This document shows positions 17,874 to 28,106 of a stretch of DNA of 64,000 nt, one piece after another. Origin of the DNA: Mumia sp. zg.B17 (GTDB lineage Bacteria; Actinomycetota; Actinomycetes; Propionibacteriales; Nocardioidaceae); NCBI RefSeq assembly GCF_019550915.1, contig NZ_JAHWCI010000008.1:124001-188000 (forward strand). The letters run 5' to 3'. Position 1 is the stretch's first letter. Every line of letters starts with the position of its first letter. The notes beneath the pieces are model-generated. The model worked only from the letters and a program-made list of their open reading frames with translations. It had not been told where the DNA came from and made no database searches. A program made the position numbers and the translations under genes.

Positions 17874-18875
17874 ATGCGATCCACACGCATCTTCCATGCC
17901 GTCGACTCCCACACCGAAGGCATGCCCACCCGAGTGGTCACCGGCGGCGTGGGCGTGGTCCCGGGTGCGACGATGAACGAGCGCCGGCTCCACTTCATCG
18001 AGCACCTCGACCACATCCGTCGGCTGCTCATGAGCGAGCCCCGCGGGCACGCCTCGATGTCCGGGGCGATCCTGCAGCCACCCGCCCGGGACGACTGCGA
18101 CTTCGGGATCATCTTCATCGAGGCCAGCGGCTGCCTGCCGATGTGCGGGCACGGCACGATCGGCGTCGCCACCGTGCTGGTCGAGACCGGGATGGTCGAG
18201 GCGACCGAGCCGGTGACCGAGATCCGGCTCGACACCCCCGCCGGTCTCGTCGTCGCCCGGGTCGCTGTGCAGGACGGGCGAGCCACGTCGGTGACCCTCG
18301 CCAACGTGGCGAGCTTCACCGAGCGACTCGACCAGAAGATCGAGGTGCCCGGCCTCGGCACGGTGCCGTACTCGGTGGCGTTCGGCGGCAACTTCTATGC
18401 GATGGTCGACCTCGACGACGTCGGCCTGCCGTTCGACCGCGCGCGTCAGAACGACATCGCCGCCGCCGGTCTGGCCATCATGGCGGCGATCAACGAGACC
18501 GCACCCCCGCACCACCCCACGATCGAAGGCGTCGACCACGTCCACCACGTGGAGTTCATCGCTCCCGGGTCAGACGCCGTGCGGTCCCGGCACGCGATGG
18601 CGATCTATCCCGGGTGGTTCGACCGGTCGCCCTGCGGCACCGGCACCTCCGCGCGGATGGCCGAGCTGTACACGCGGGGTGAGCTGGCGCTGCACACCGA
18701 CTTCGTCAACGAGTCGTTCATCGGGTCGGAGTTCACCGGGCGGCTCGTCGCCACGACCACCGTCGGTGACCACGAGGCGGTGCTGCCGGAGATCACCGGC
18801 CGGGCCTGGATCACCGGCACGGCCCAGTACCTGCTCGACCCCCACGACCCGTTCCCCACCGGATTCGACTTCTGA
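17874..18875 (+). CDS. 4-hydroxyproline 2-epimerase (proline racemase family)
   Basis: A 333-residue enzyme with both acid/base cysteines: Cys91 in PMCGHGT and Cys254 in DRSPCGTGT. The Cys/Cys pair marks racemases and epimerases, not the trans-3-hydroxyproline dehydratases, which lack one of them. It would convert trans-4-hydroxy-L-proline to the cis-D form for the dehydrogenase. The start has a near-perfect AGGAGGT five bases away, the best ribosome site of the operon. The 48-base gap before it is the largest inside the enzyme block. Confidence 0.9.
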   Translation: MRSTRIFHAVDSHTEGMPTRVVTGGVGVVPGATMNERRLHFIEHLDHIRRLLMSEPRGHASMSGAILQPPARDDCDFGIIFIEASGCLPMCGHGTIGVATVLVETGMVEATEPVTEIRLDTPAGLVVARVAVQDGRATSVTLANVASFTERLDQKIEVPGLGTVPYSVAFGGNFYAMVDLDDVGLPFDRARQNDIAAAGLAIMAAINETAPPHHPTIEGVDHVHHVEFIAPGSDAVRSRHAMAIYPGWFDRSPCGTGTSARMAELYTRGELALHTDFVNESFIGSEFTGRLVATTTVGDHEAVLPEITGRAWITGTAQYLLDPHDPFPTGFDF

Positions 18876-18877
18876 GG

Positions 18878-20371
18878 ATGGCGATGACCGACCTGTTCAC
18901 CACGCTGGACGCCGCCGACGCGGCGGCCCCCCTCCTGGCCCGCACGACGCCGCGCGACCGCGCAGCCGCCCTGGTCGCGGTCGCTGATCGCCTCGAGCTC
19001 GCGGCCGACGAGATCGTCGCGCTCGGCACCGAGGAGACCGGCCTCACGGAGGGCCGGCTACGAGGAGAGCTGAACCGTACGACGCAGCAGCTGCGCCTGT
19101 TCGCCGAGGTCGTCGTCGAGGGTGCCTACCTCGACGCCCGGATCGATGCCGCCGACCCCGACTACGCGGTCGGTCCCCGGCCCGACGTGCGCAGGGCCAA
19201 CGTCCCGGTCGGACCCGTGCTGAACTACGCCGCCTCCAACTTCCCGCTGGCCTTCTCCGTCGCCGGCGGTGACACCGCAGCCGCACTGGCCGCGGGCAAC
19301 CCGGTCGTGGTCAAGGCCCACGACGGACACCCGCGGCTCAGCGCACTCGTCGCGACGATCGTGACCGAGGCCCTCCGCGAGGCCGGGATGCCCCACGGGT
19401 CGTTCGCCGTGATCTTCGACCGTGAGGACGGGGTCGCGGCCCTCAAGGACGACCGCATCCGCGCGGCGGCGTTCACCGGCTCGACGACGGTCGGTCGGAT
19501 GCTCGCCGACGTCGCCGCGGCCCGCCCGGTGCCGATCCCCTTCTACGGCGAGCTGGGCAGCGTCAACCCCGTCGTCGTGACCCCGGCTGCGCTCGCCGCC
19601 GGCGCCGATGCTCTCGCCGCCGCGTACGTCGGCAGCGTCTCGGGCTCGTGCGGTCAGCTGTGCACCAAGCCCGGTTTCCTCCTCGTCCCCGGCGTGGAGC
19701 CGCTGACCGATGCCCTCGTCACCGCGGCGGCAGAGGTGCCCGAGCACCGCCTGCTGACCGCCGGGATCACCGCCGGCTACCGCGAGCGCCGTGAGGCCGT
19801 CCTCGCTGCCGCCGGTGTCTCGGTGCTGGTCGAGGGAGAGGTCCGGGTCGGCGCCGACGGTCTCGGCTGGGCCACGCCCACGCTGGTGTCGATGTCCCTC
19901 GCCGACCTCGAGAAGGCCGGAGACACGGTCCTCGACGAGTCGTTCGGACCGTTGTCGGTCGTCGTCGAGTACGGCACCGCGGCGGAGCTCCCCGCTGCTT
20001 TCGAGCGCCTCTTCCCGGGCAACCTGACCGCGACGGTGCACCTCGCTCCGACCGAGGACACGGCAGCCCTCGAGCCTCTCCTCGACGCCCTGGCCCGCAC
20101 GAGCGGACGCGTGCTCTTCGGGGCATGGCCCACCGGTGTCTCCGTGACGGCGGCGATGCAGCACGGTGGCCCGTACCCGGCGACCACGCACGACGCCACG
20201 TCGGTGGGGACCGCGGCGATCGGACGGTTCCTCCGCGCGGTGGCCTACCAGGGCGCGCCGCAGTCGGTCCTTCCTCCGCCGCTGCGCGACGACAACCCCT
20301 GGGGGGTGCCGCAGCGCCGCAGCCCGGCCGGACTGTCGCGGCAGTGGGGCGAGCTCACCGGGCGGTACTGA
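18878..20371 (+). CDS. 2-oxoglutarate semialdehyde dehydrogenase (NADP+-type aldehyde dehydrogenase)
   Basis: A 497-residue aldehyde dehydrogenase oxidising 2-oxoglutarate semialdehyde to 2-oxoglutarate, the last step of the 4-hydroxyproline route. It has the catalytic Glu225 in YGELGSVNP, the nucleophile Cys262 in GQLCTKPG, and FTGSTTVGR for nucleotide binding. The ELGSVNP and late GVSVTAAMQHGGPYPATT segments are typical of the KGSADH subgroup. It starts two bases after the epimerase and ends overlapping the second racemase-family gene. Confidence 0.92.
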   Translation: MAMTDLFTTLDAADAAAPLLARTTPRDRAAALVAVADRLELAADEIVALGTEETGLTEGRLRGELNRTTQQLRLFAEVVVEGAYLDARIDAADPDYAVGPRPDVRRANVPVGPVLNYAASNFPLAFSVAGGDTAAALAAGNPVVVKAHDGHPRLSALVATIVTEALREAGMPHGSFAVIFDREDGVAALKDDRIRAAAFTGSTTVGRMLADVAAARPVPIPFYGELGSVNPVVVTPAALAAGADALAAAYVGSVSGSCGQLCTKPGFLLVPGVEPLTDALVTAAAEVPEHRLLTAGITAGYRERREAVLAAAGVSVLVEGEVRVGADGLGWATPTLVSMSLADLEKAGDTVLDESFGPLSVVVEYGTAAELPAAFERLFPGNLTATVHLAPTEDTAALEPLLDALARTSGRVLFGAWPTGVSVTAAMQHGGPYPATTHDATSVGTAAIGRFLRAVAYQGAPQSVLPPPLRDDNPWGVPQRRSPAGLSRQWGELTGRY

Positions 20372-21420
20372 TGGCGAGCACCCCGACGGCATCGGACACC
20401 GCCGAGTGGGAGGGCGTGACGACCGTCGACTACCACACCGGCGGCGAGCCCTTCCGGATCGTCGCCGACCCGCCCGTCGCGCTGCCCGGTGACGGGGTCG
20501 CCGACCGGCGGGTCAGGGCGGCGGCCGACCCCGACGTCCAGCACCTGCGTCGGGTGCTCTGCCACGAGCCGCGGGGCCACGCCGACATGTACGGCGGCTT
20601 CATCACCCCGCCCGACGACGACGGTGCCCACTTCGGTGTGCTGTTCTGGCACAAGGACGGCTTCTCGACCGCCTGCGGCCACGGCACGATCGCCCTCGGG
20701 ACGTGGGCGGTGGAGTCGGGCCTCGTCCAGGCACCCGCCGACGGCGTCGTCGACGTCAGGATCGACGTCCCCTCGGGACGGGTGACCGCACGCGTGCACG
20801 TGGCGCAGGGCCGCGTCTCCCACACCGACTTCGTCAACGTGCCCAGCCATGCGATCGCCCGAGACGTGGAGGTCGCGACGTCACGGGGTCCGCTGCGCGT
20901 CGACGTCGGCTTCGGTGGCGCGATCTACGCGCAGCTCGACGCCCGGACCGCCGCGCTGGCCGTCGTGCCCGAGCAGGTCGACGACCTCATCGCCCTCGGT
21001 CGCGAGATCAAGTGGGCCCTGAACGACCACGCCGTGGCCCAGCACCCGACCGACACCCGCCTGAGCGGTGTCTACGGGACGACGATCTACGACGATCTCG
21101 GCACCACCGACGACGGCAGGGCGCACCAGCGCAACGTCACCGTCTTCGCCGACGGCGAGGTCGACCGATCCCCCTGCGGCTCCGGCACGTGTGCTCGCGT
21201 CGCGGTGCTGGACGCCCACGGCGATCTCCCCGACGGGCGCGACCTCGTGCACGACTCGCTGGTCGGCTCGCGCTTCCTCGCACGTGTGGAGGAGCGGACG
21301 GTCGTCGACGGGCACGAGGCCGTGGTGGTGTCGGTGAGCGGCACCGCGCACCGCACCGGCGAGCACCGCTTCGTGGTGGACCCGGCCGACTCCCTGACAC
21401 CCGGGTTCGTGCTGCGATGA
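20371..21420 (+). CDS. Second proline racemase-family enzyme
   Basis: A 349-residue paralogue of the gene at 17874. It also keeps both catalytic cysteines (Cys102 in ACGHGT and Cys269 in SPCGSGT), which argues against trans-3-hydroxy-L-proline dehydratase despite the reductase next door. Candidates are proline racemase, a 3-hydroxyproline epimerase, or a second 4-hydroxyproline epimerase with different stereochemistry. Translationally coupled on both sides (TGATG upstream, ATGA downstream). The exact substrate cannot be read from sequence. Confidence 0.85.
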   Translation: MASTPTASDTAEWEGVTTVDYHTGGEPFRIVADPPVALPGDGVADRRVRAAADPDVQHLRRVLCHEPRGHADMYGGFITPPDDDGAHFGVLFWHKDGFSTACGHGTIALGTWAVESGLVQAPADGVVDVRIDVPSGRVTARVHVAQGRVSHTDFVNVPSHAIARDVEVATSRGPLRVDVGFGGAIYAQLDARTAALAVVPEQVDDLIALGREIKWALNDHAVAQHPTDTRLSGVYGTTIYDDLGTTDDGRAHQRNVTVFADGEVDRSPCGSGTCARVAVLDAHGDLPDGRDLVHDSLVGSRFLARVEERTVVDGHEAVVVSVSGTAHRTGEHRFVVDPADSLTPGFVLR

Positions 21421-22397
21421 CGACGCTGCCGTACCTCGACGCCTCCGCCGTCTCGGCGCTTCGCCCACGCGACGCCGTCGAGGCGCTCCTCACCGCGCTG
21501 CGCGACGGCCTGGACCCCACCCAGGGCACCCCGCGGACCTTCGTCCCGCTCACCCACGGCGAGTACATCGTGATGCCCGCCGAGAACGGCGCCGACACCG
21601 GCGTCAAGATCGTGACGGTCGCGCCCCGCAACCGCGAGCGAGGGCTGCCGCGGATCCAAGGGATCTACGTGCTCTTCGACGCCCGGACGCTCGCTCCGCG
21701 CGCGTTGCTCGACGGGATCGAGCTGACGGCGCTCCGCACCCCGGCGGTCTCTCTCGCCGGTGTCCGCCAGCACCTCCTCGCCGACACCGGCCCGCTGCAC
21801 GTCGTCGCCTACGGCGTCGGCATCCAGGCCGTACGCCACGTGGCGACCGCCGCCGACGTCGTCGAGGGCGTGCGCACGGTCGCCTCGGTCACCTATGTCG
21901 CCCGCGATCCGCGTACGGCCGAGGTCCCCGAGCTCGTCGGCGTCCCCACCCGAGTCGTGGCCGTCGACAGCGCCGCCGCCGCCGAGGCCGTGGGTGCGGC
22001 AGGGCTGATCCTGTGCGCCACGTCGGCGCGCGAGCCCGTGTTCGACGGGACCCTCGTCGCCGACGACGCGATCGTCGTGGCCGTCGGGTCGCACGACCCG
22101 GACGCACGCGAGGTTGACGAGCACCTGGTCGGCCGGTCGAGGGTCGTGGTCGAGGATCGCCGGACGGCGCTCCGCGAGGCCGGCGACGTCGTGATGGCCG
22201 TCGCGGCCGGGACGCTCGACCCCTTGTCCCTCGTCACCCTGGCCGAGGTTGCGGCCGAGCCGGTGCACGCGGCCGGACGGCCGGTGTTCTTCAAGTCCGT
22301 CGGCATGGCGTGGGAGGACCTGGTCGTGGCGGCCGCGGCGCTCGACGCGGTGACAGGATTCTCCGCCACGCCTGCGGTCGTCGCGGAGGCCCCGTAG
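21417..22397 (+). CDS. Ornithine cyclodeaminase/mu-crystallin family protein, probable pyrroline-2-carboxylate reductase
   Basis: A 326-residue OCD-family protein. It has the family N-terminal GEYIVMPA and the substrate loop TGVKIVTVAPRNR, then a Rossmann domain with VVAYGVGIQAVRH (a degenerate GxGxQ motif), ILCATSAREPVFDG and VVAVGSHDPDAREV. OCD members beside proline-racemase genes (LhpI type) reduce delta-1-pyrroline-2-carboxylate to L-proline. Here it could salvage the product of D-proline oxidation, or of 3-hydroxyproline dehydration elsewhere. Last gene of the coupled block. Confidence 0.82.
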   Translation: MTTLPYLDASAVSALRPRDAVEALLTALRDGLDPTQGTPRTFVPLTHGEYIVMPAENGADTGVKIVTVAPRNRERGLPRIQGIYVLFDARTLAPRALLDGIELTALRTPAVSLAGVRQHLLADTGPLHVVAYGVGIQAVRHVATAADVVEGVRTVASVTYVARDPRTAEVPELVGVPTRVVAVDSAAAAEAVGAAGLILCATSAREPVFDGTLVADDAIVVAVGSHDPDAREVDEHLVGRSRVVVEDRRTALREAGDVVMAVAAGTLDPLSLVTLAEVAAEPVHAAGRPVFFKSVGMAWEDLVVAAAALDAVTGFSATPAVVAEAP

Positions 22398-22398
22398 A

Positions 22399-22980
22399 TT
22401 GGACCAGGTGCACCCCAGCATCCGGCTCGAGCTGGCGAAGCGCTGGTCGGAGCCTCACCGCGAACACCACGGGGCCGATCACCTGGCAGAGGTGGTCCGC
22501 GCCGTGGACCTGCTTGCAGCGCTGGGCCTGACGTTCGACGTGGAGACCGTCCGCACCGCCGCGTGGTTCCACGACGCGATCTACGACGTGCATCGCGCCG
22601 ACAACGTCGAGCGGTCCGCCGCGCTCGCCCAGCGCTGGCTCGACCCGGGCACCGGGGACCGCGTGGCCGAGATCGTGATGGCCACCCGTGACCACGTCGC
22701 ACCGCCGGGAGACCTCGAGGCAGCCGTCCTGTGCGACGCCGACCTGAGCGTCCTCGGGTCCGATCCCGAGCGCTACGACCGGTACGCCCGCGCGATCCGC
22801 GCCGAGAACCTGCACGTCCCCGACTCGGAGTACCGGCGGCTCCGCTCCCGGGTTCTCGCGCGCTACCAGGCGCGGCCCCACTTCTTCGCGACCCGACCCG
22901 CCCGTGCCCTCTGGGAGACGTGCGCGAGGTCCAACATCACGCGCGAGCTGAGGTCGCTCGGTCGTCCGGTCGCGGTCTAG
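22399..22980 (+). CDS. HD-domain protein, predicted metal-dependent phosphohydrolase
   Basis: A 193-residue protein of the COG4339-like HD group. The N-terminal His region includes HREHHGADHLAEVV, the HD pair is in AAWFHDAIYD, later metal residues lie in IVMATRDH, and the final Asp is in LCDADLSVLG. Substrate unknown. TTG at 22399 is taken as the start because GGAGG lies 8 bases upstream; GTG at 22408 is the alternative. It follows the OCD gene by one base but its function looks unrelated to hydroxyproline. Confidence 0.75.
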   Translation: MDQVHPSIRLELAKRWSEPHREHHGADHLAEVVRAVDLLAALGLTFDVETVRTAAWFHDAIYDVHRADNVERSAALAQRWLDPGTGDRVAEIVMATRDHVAPPGDLEAAVLCDADLSVLGSDPERYDRYARAIRAENLHVPDSEYRRLRSRVLARYQARPHFFATRPARALWETCARSNITRELRSLGRPVAV

Positions 22981-23009
22981 GGTTTGCCCGGCCGCTTAAC
23001 CTGGACGCC

Positions 23010-23369
23010 GTGACGGAGTTCCTCCTCGAGGCGCGGGCCCGCGTGCTGCACGACCTCGCCGCCTACCGCATGGCCGACGCCTCGGCGGTCTCCGTCCTGG
23101 AGGAGGCGCTCAGCCAGCGTGGCTGGTGGGTCGCCCAGTGGCCGGACGGTGCAGCGTTCCTCGCCGGCCTCATCGCGCAGGACGTCCAGGACGCCCTCTT
23201 CGACGCGGGCAGCCGGTGGCCCCGCTGCCGCGCCTGCGGGCCAGGCCCCGAGCACAGCCTCGGGGTCGAGCCGGAGCTCGGCGAGGACCCTCGTTGGGTG
23301 TGCACCGAGTCCGGCCTCGAGGTCGCACCGGTCGGGGCGCTGCGAGCGCTCGACCAGTCGACCGGCTGA
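23010..23369 (+). CDS. Hypothetical protein with a CxxC-type motif
   Basis: A 119-residue soluble protein that I do not recognise. The first half is helical and Ala-rich; the second half has RCRACGPGPEH and a later WVCTES, which may form a small metal site. GTG at 23010 starts a clean frame. It ends 8 bases from the convergent CoxG gene. Confidence 0.6.
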   Translation: MTEFLLEARARVLHDLAAYRMADASAVSVLEEALSQRGWWVAQWPDGAAFLAGLIAQDVQDALFDAGSRWPRCRACGPGPEHSLGVEPELGEDPRWVCTESGLEVAPVGALRALDQSTG

Positions 23370-23377
23370 GCGCCGAG

Positions 23378-24151
23378 TCAGCGCCTGCGGCGCACCAGCC
23401 ACCAGGCGAGCGCCAGGGCGACCGTGCCGACGGCCACCGCCGGCCCGTAGCGACGGGCGAGCACGGGGACCACGGTCGACCCCAGGTCGAGCTCGGCCGC
23501 CGACTCGAGAGGATCTCCGTGAGGGCTGCTCGCCGTCCCGGACGAGGCACCACCGGACGAGACGTCTGACGACGGAGTCGCGGCGGGCTCGCGCACGGAC
23601 GCGGCATGCCGTCCACCCTCGACCACGTCCGCCTCCTCGACCTCGGCCGGCGTCTGGGCGGTCTCCACGCCCTCCAGCCCCGACCCGCGCTCCGCAGAAG
23701 GGGTCGAGCCCGCCGAGAGGCTGTCACTGATGCACCCGACGAACTGCGACAACAGCTTGTCGCTCACGTCCTGGATGACGCCGCGACCGAACTGCGCCGG
23801 TTTGCCGGTGATCGCGAGGTCGGTGCGCACCTCGACCCGCGTCCCCCCGCCCTCCGGCACGAGCCGGGCCGTCACCTTCGCCCCCGCCGTACCCTGACCG
23901 CGCTTGTCCTTGCCCTTCGCGTCGATCACGACCCGGCGGCCGGCCTCGTCGCGCTCGATGTACGTCCCCGAACCGGCATAGACCAGCGAGATCGGCCCCA
24001 GCTTGATCTTGATCGTGCCCGTGAAGTCGTTGTCGTCGACCACCGTGACGACGGCGCCCGGCATGCACGGAGCGATCGACTCGGGGTCGTTGAACGCCGC
24101 CCAGGTGGTCTCGATCGGCGCCGGGACGGAGAAGGTGTGGGTGAGCTCCAT
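23378..24151 (-). CDS. coxG: CoxG-like SRPBCC protein with C-terminal membrane anchor
   Basis: A 257-residue protein. Residues 1 to about 150 form a START/SRPBCC domain opening MELTHTFSVPAPIETTWAAF, with the CoxG-typical GTIKIKLGPISL and LAITGKPAQFGRG. A Ser/Ala/Glu-rich linker of roughly 80 residues follows, then one membrane segment ending WWLVRRRR. CoxG proteins tether molybdenum CO-dehydrogenases to the membrane and help pass electrons to quinone. The start overlaps the last base of the upstream coxM gene, and it is the last gene of the S-L-M-G operon. Confidence 0.88.
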   Translation of the reverse strand: MELTHTFSVPAPIETTWAAFNDPESIAPCMPGAVVTVVDDNDFTGTIKIKLGPISLVYAGSGTYIERDEAGRRVVIDAKGKDKRGQGTAGAKVTARLVPEGGGTRVEVRTDLAITGKPAQFGRGVIQDVSDKLLSQFVGCISDSLSAGSTPSAERGSGLEGVETAQTPAEVEEADVVEGGRHAASVREPAATPSSDVSSGGASSGTASSPHGDPLESAAELDLGSTVVPVLARRYGPAVAVGTVALALAWWLVRRRR

Positions 24152-25005
24152 CAGGCACCAGCTGCCCGCACCACGGCCCGACGGGCCAGGACGCGCGCGA
24201 GGTGGCGACGGTAGTCCGCCGTCCCGTTGAGGTCGTCGGGTGGTGTCGTGCCTGCGGCAACGTCGGCGACGGCGCCCTCGACCGCCTCGCCCACGGGGGC
24301 GAGCCCGACCAGGTTCTGCTCCACGGCCGCGGGGCGGATCGGTGTCGAACCCATGTTGGTGAGCCCGAGGCGGGCATCGGCGATGACGCCGTCCTCGACA
24401 CGGACGGTCGCGGCGACGGCCACGATCGACCACTGCTGGGCCACCCGGACGAACTTCTCGTAGGCCGCGGTCCAGCCGGTCCGCTTCGGCACCCGCACGG
24501 CGGTGAGGATCTCGTCCTCACCGACCGCGGTGGTGAACAGGTCGACGAAGAAGTCCTCCGCGGCGACCGTACGGACGCCGGCGGGCCCGGCGATCTCGAA
24601 CGATGCCCCGAGCGCGAGCGCCGGCGCGGGCAGGTCGCCCGCGGGGTCGGCGTGCACCAGGGCGCCACCGAAGGTGCCACGATGACGCACCTGCGGGTCG
24701 GCGACCGTGCCCGCGGCCTCGACCAGCAGCGCCGCGTGCTCACGCACCAGGGCGCTCGTCGCCACCTCGTGGTGCGGTGTGGTCGCCCCGATGACCAGCG
24801 CGTCCCCGTCCTCGCGGACGCCGCGCAGCCCTTCGATGCGGCCGAGGTCGACGATGAGCTCGGGCCCGGCGAGGCGGAGCTTGAGGACCGGGATGAGGCT
24901 CTGGCCCCCGGCGAGGACCTTGACGTCCTCACCTCCCTCGGCAAGGAGCCTCAGCGCATCCTCGACGGTAGTCGGCGACTCGTACTCGAAAGCTGTCGGA
25001 ATCAC
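24151..25005 (-). CDS. coxM: CO-dehydrogenase-type flavoprotein, medium subunit
   Basis: A 284-residue FAD subunit of a molybdenum hydroxylase. The FAD-binding AGGQSLIPVLKLRLAGPELIVDL and GTFGGALVHADPAGDLPA (double-glycine and TIGG-like motifs) are clear. GTG at 25005 overlaps the coxL stop (GTGA) with GGGGAG upstream. It transfers electrons from the Fe-S subunit to an acceptor. The gene order small-large-medium is that of form II enzymes. Confidence 0.92.
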   Translation of the reverse strand: MIPTAFEYESPTTVEDALRLLAEGGEDVKVLAGGQSLIPVLKLRLAGPELIVDLGRIEGLRGVREDGDALVIGATTPHHEVATSALVREHAALLVEAAGTVADPQVRHRGTFGGALVHADPAGDLPAPALALGASFEIAGPAGVRTVAAEDFFVDLFTTAVGEDEILTAVRVPKRTGWTAAYEKFVRVAQQWSIVAVAATVRVEDGVIADARLGLTNMGSTPIRPAAVEQNLVGLAPVGEAVEGAVADVAAGTTPPDDLNGTADYRRHLARVLARRAVVRAAGA

Positions 25006-27475
25006 TGCTGCTCCCCCTGGTCCGTACCCGTCTGGACCGCGCCGGTCGACGCGATGTCGCGGTCGGCGACCTCGGGGCTGTTCACCGTCGGTACGGCGGC
25101 TTCGGCCCCCCGGCCCTTGTCCGCGCCCTGCAGCGCCGCCCAGACACGGCCGGGCGAGCATGGCATGAGGATGTCATCGACTCCGAGATGTCGCACGGCG
25201 TCGATGACCCCGTTGACGATCGCCGGCGTCGAGGCGATGGTCCCCGCCTCACCGACGCCCTTGACCCCCAGGACGTTCGTCGTCGACGCGGTCTCGGTGC
25301 GATCGGTGATGAACGACGGCACGTCGGCCGCGCTCGGGACCAGGTAGTCCACGAAGGATCCCGTCACGAGCGTCCCGGACTCGTCGTGGACGGCTTCCTC
25401 GAAGAGCGCCTGGGCGATGCCCTGGACGAGCCCACCGTGGATCTGCCCCTCGACGATCAACGGGTTGATCACGGTGCCGACGTCGTCGACGCAGACGTAC
25501 GAGCGGAGTGTGACCTGCCCGGTCTCGGTGTCGACCTCCATCGCGGCCAGGTGGGTGCCGTGCGGGAACGAGAAGTTCTCCGGGTCGAAGGTCGCGTCGG
25601 AGTCCAGGCTGGGCTCCACCCCGTCGGGCAGGTCGTGGGCCGCGAACGTCGCGAGCGCGACGTCACCGAGGGCGACCCCCTGGTCCGTGCCCCGCACCGT
25701 GAATCTCCCGTCGGTGAACTCGAGGTCATCATCGGCGGCCTCGAGCATGTGGGCCGCGATGACCCTGGCCTTCGCGATCACCTTGTCGGCGGCGGCGACC
25801 ACGGCCATGCCCCCGACGGCGAGCGAGCGGGAGCCGTACGTGTCGAGCCCGCGCTGGGCGATCGCCGTGTCGCCGTGGAGCACCTGGACGTCGTCGAACG
25901 GCACGCCGAGGCGGTCGGCGACGATCTGGCTCCACGCCGTCTCGTGGCCCTGGCCGTGCGCGCTGACCCCGGTCACGACCTCCACGTTGCCGGTCGGCAG
26001 CATCCGGACCTGCGCGTACTCCCAGCCGCCCGCGCCGTAGTCCAACGACCCGAGGACCCGCGACGGAGCGAGGCCGCACATCTCCGTGAACGTCGAGACA
26101 CCGATCCCGAGCTGGACCGGGTCACCGTCGTCGCGGCGACGCCTCTGCTCGGCTCGCAGCTCGTCGTACCCGAAGAGCTCGAGCGCCCGCGCGGTCGCCG
26201 CCTCGTAGTTGCCGGTGTCGTACTCCAGCCCGCAGACGGTCGTGAACGGGAACTCCTCGTGGGCGATCCAGTTCTTGCGGCGCAGCTCGATCGGGTCCAT
26301 GTCGAGCTCGGCGGCCAGGTCGTCCATCAGACGCTCGATCGCGAAGGTCGCCTCCGGTCTCCCCGCGCCGCGGTAGGCGTCGGTCCACGCCTTGTTGGTG
26401 AAGAGGTTGGTGCACTCGAACCGGTACGACGGGAACTTGTAGATCGCCGGGAACATGAACGCGCCCAGGATCGGGACACCTGAGGTGACGAGACCGAGGT
26501 AGGACCCCATGTCGGCGAGGAGCTGGACCTTGAGCCCTGTGACCGTGCCGTCACGGCGAGCGGACAGCGCCAGCCGCTGCACCTGCCCACGTCCGTGGTG
26601 GGCGGCCATGAGGGACTCCGAGCGGGTCTCGGTGAACTTGCACGGCTTGCCGGTCCGCCGTGCGGCCAGCATGGTGATGACCTCCTCAGGAGTCACCTGC
26701 AGCTTGCCGCCGAACCCGCCGCCCACGTCCGGCGCGATCACCCGAACCTTGGACTCGGGGATGCCCAGCGTGAGGGCGAGCATGAGACGGAGGATGTGCG
26801 GCACCTGCGTCGACGACCACATCGTGATCTGGTCCGCGGTCGGGTCGACGACGGTGGAGCGCGGCTCCATGAACGCCGGGATCAGACGCTGCTGGTAGTA
26901 GGTCCGCTCGAGGAGGATCTGGTCGTCGGCGCCGGCGGCGGCGAGCGCGTCCTCCACGTCGCCGCCCGTCCCGGCCTCGGCGGAGTCGAAGACCCAGAAG
27001 GCCGACCGGTTGGTGCCGAGGTCGGGGTGCGCCAGGACGTCGTCCTTCTCGGCCTCTTCCAGGTCGAGGACCACCGGCAGCTCGTCGTAGTCGACGTCGA
27101 CCAGGTCGGCGGCGTCCTGGGCCTCGTGCCGCGACCGCGCGACGACGACCGCGACGATCTCGCCGGCGAAGGTCACCCGGTCCACGGCGATGGCGGGGTG
27201 CGGCGGCGCAACCTGGTCGGGCGTGATGGGCCACGCGTTGGGCAGGCTGCCCTGGGCCTCGGCCACGTCGGCGCCGGTGAGCACGGTGACGACGCCGGGC
27301 GCGGTGACGGCCGCGGACGTGTCGACCCCGGTGATGCGCGCGTGCGCGAACGGGCTGCGTACGGCGGCGAGGTGCAGCATGCCCGGCAGCACCATGTTGT
27401 CGGTGTAGCGCGAGCGCCCGGTGATGAGGCGCTGGTCTTCCTTGCGCTTGCGAGGGCTGCCGATCTCCGTGACGG

Positions 27476-27479
<4 letters not shown>
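25002..27479 (-). CDS. coxL: Molybdenum hydroxylase large subunit, form II CoxL type
   Basis: An 825-residue molybdopterin subunit of the xanthine oxidase / CO dehydrogenase family. The active-site loop at residues 368-374 is AYRGAGR, the form II signature. Form I, the proven aerobic CO dehydrogenase, has AYxCSFR with the copper-ligand Cys, which is missing here. Other landmarks are [16 protein letters not shown] and [14 protein letters not shown] near the cofactor, and [13 protein letters not shown] at the C-terminus with the catalytic Glu. The true substrate could be CO at low efficiency or an aldehyde or heterocycle. Confidence 0.92.
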
Positions 27480-27985
<506 letters not shown>

Positions 27986-28106
27986 GGACTGGACTCCACT
28001 CGGTCGGCGGCAGGCTCACCCGTGCTGGTTGAAGCCTTTCCTACACCGGAGTGACGTGGATCACAATGCGATGTCGTGGACTCGCCTCTCGCACCCGGCC
28101 ACGGGA

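Noticed and set aside
20371-21420. Trans-3-hydroxy-L-proline dehydratase
   Set aside because: The position beside an OCD reductase suggested it, but both catalytic cysteines are present, which marks racemase or epimerase chemistry.
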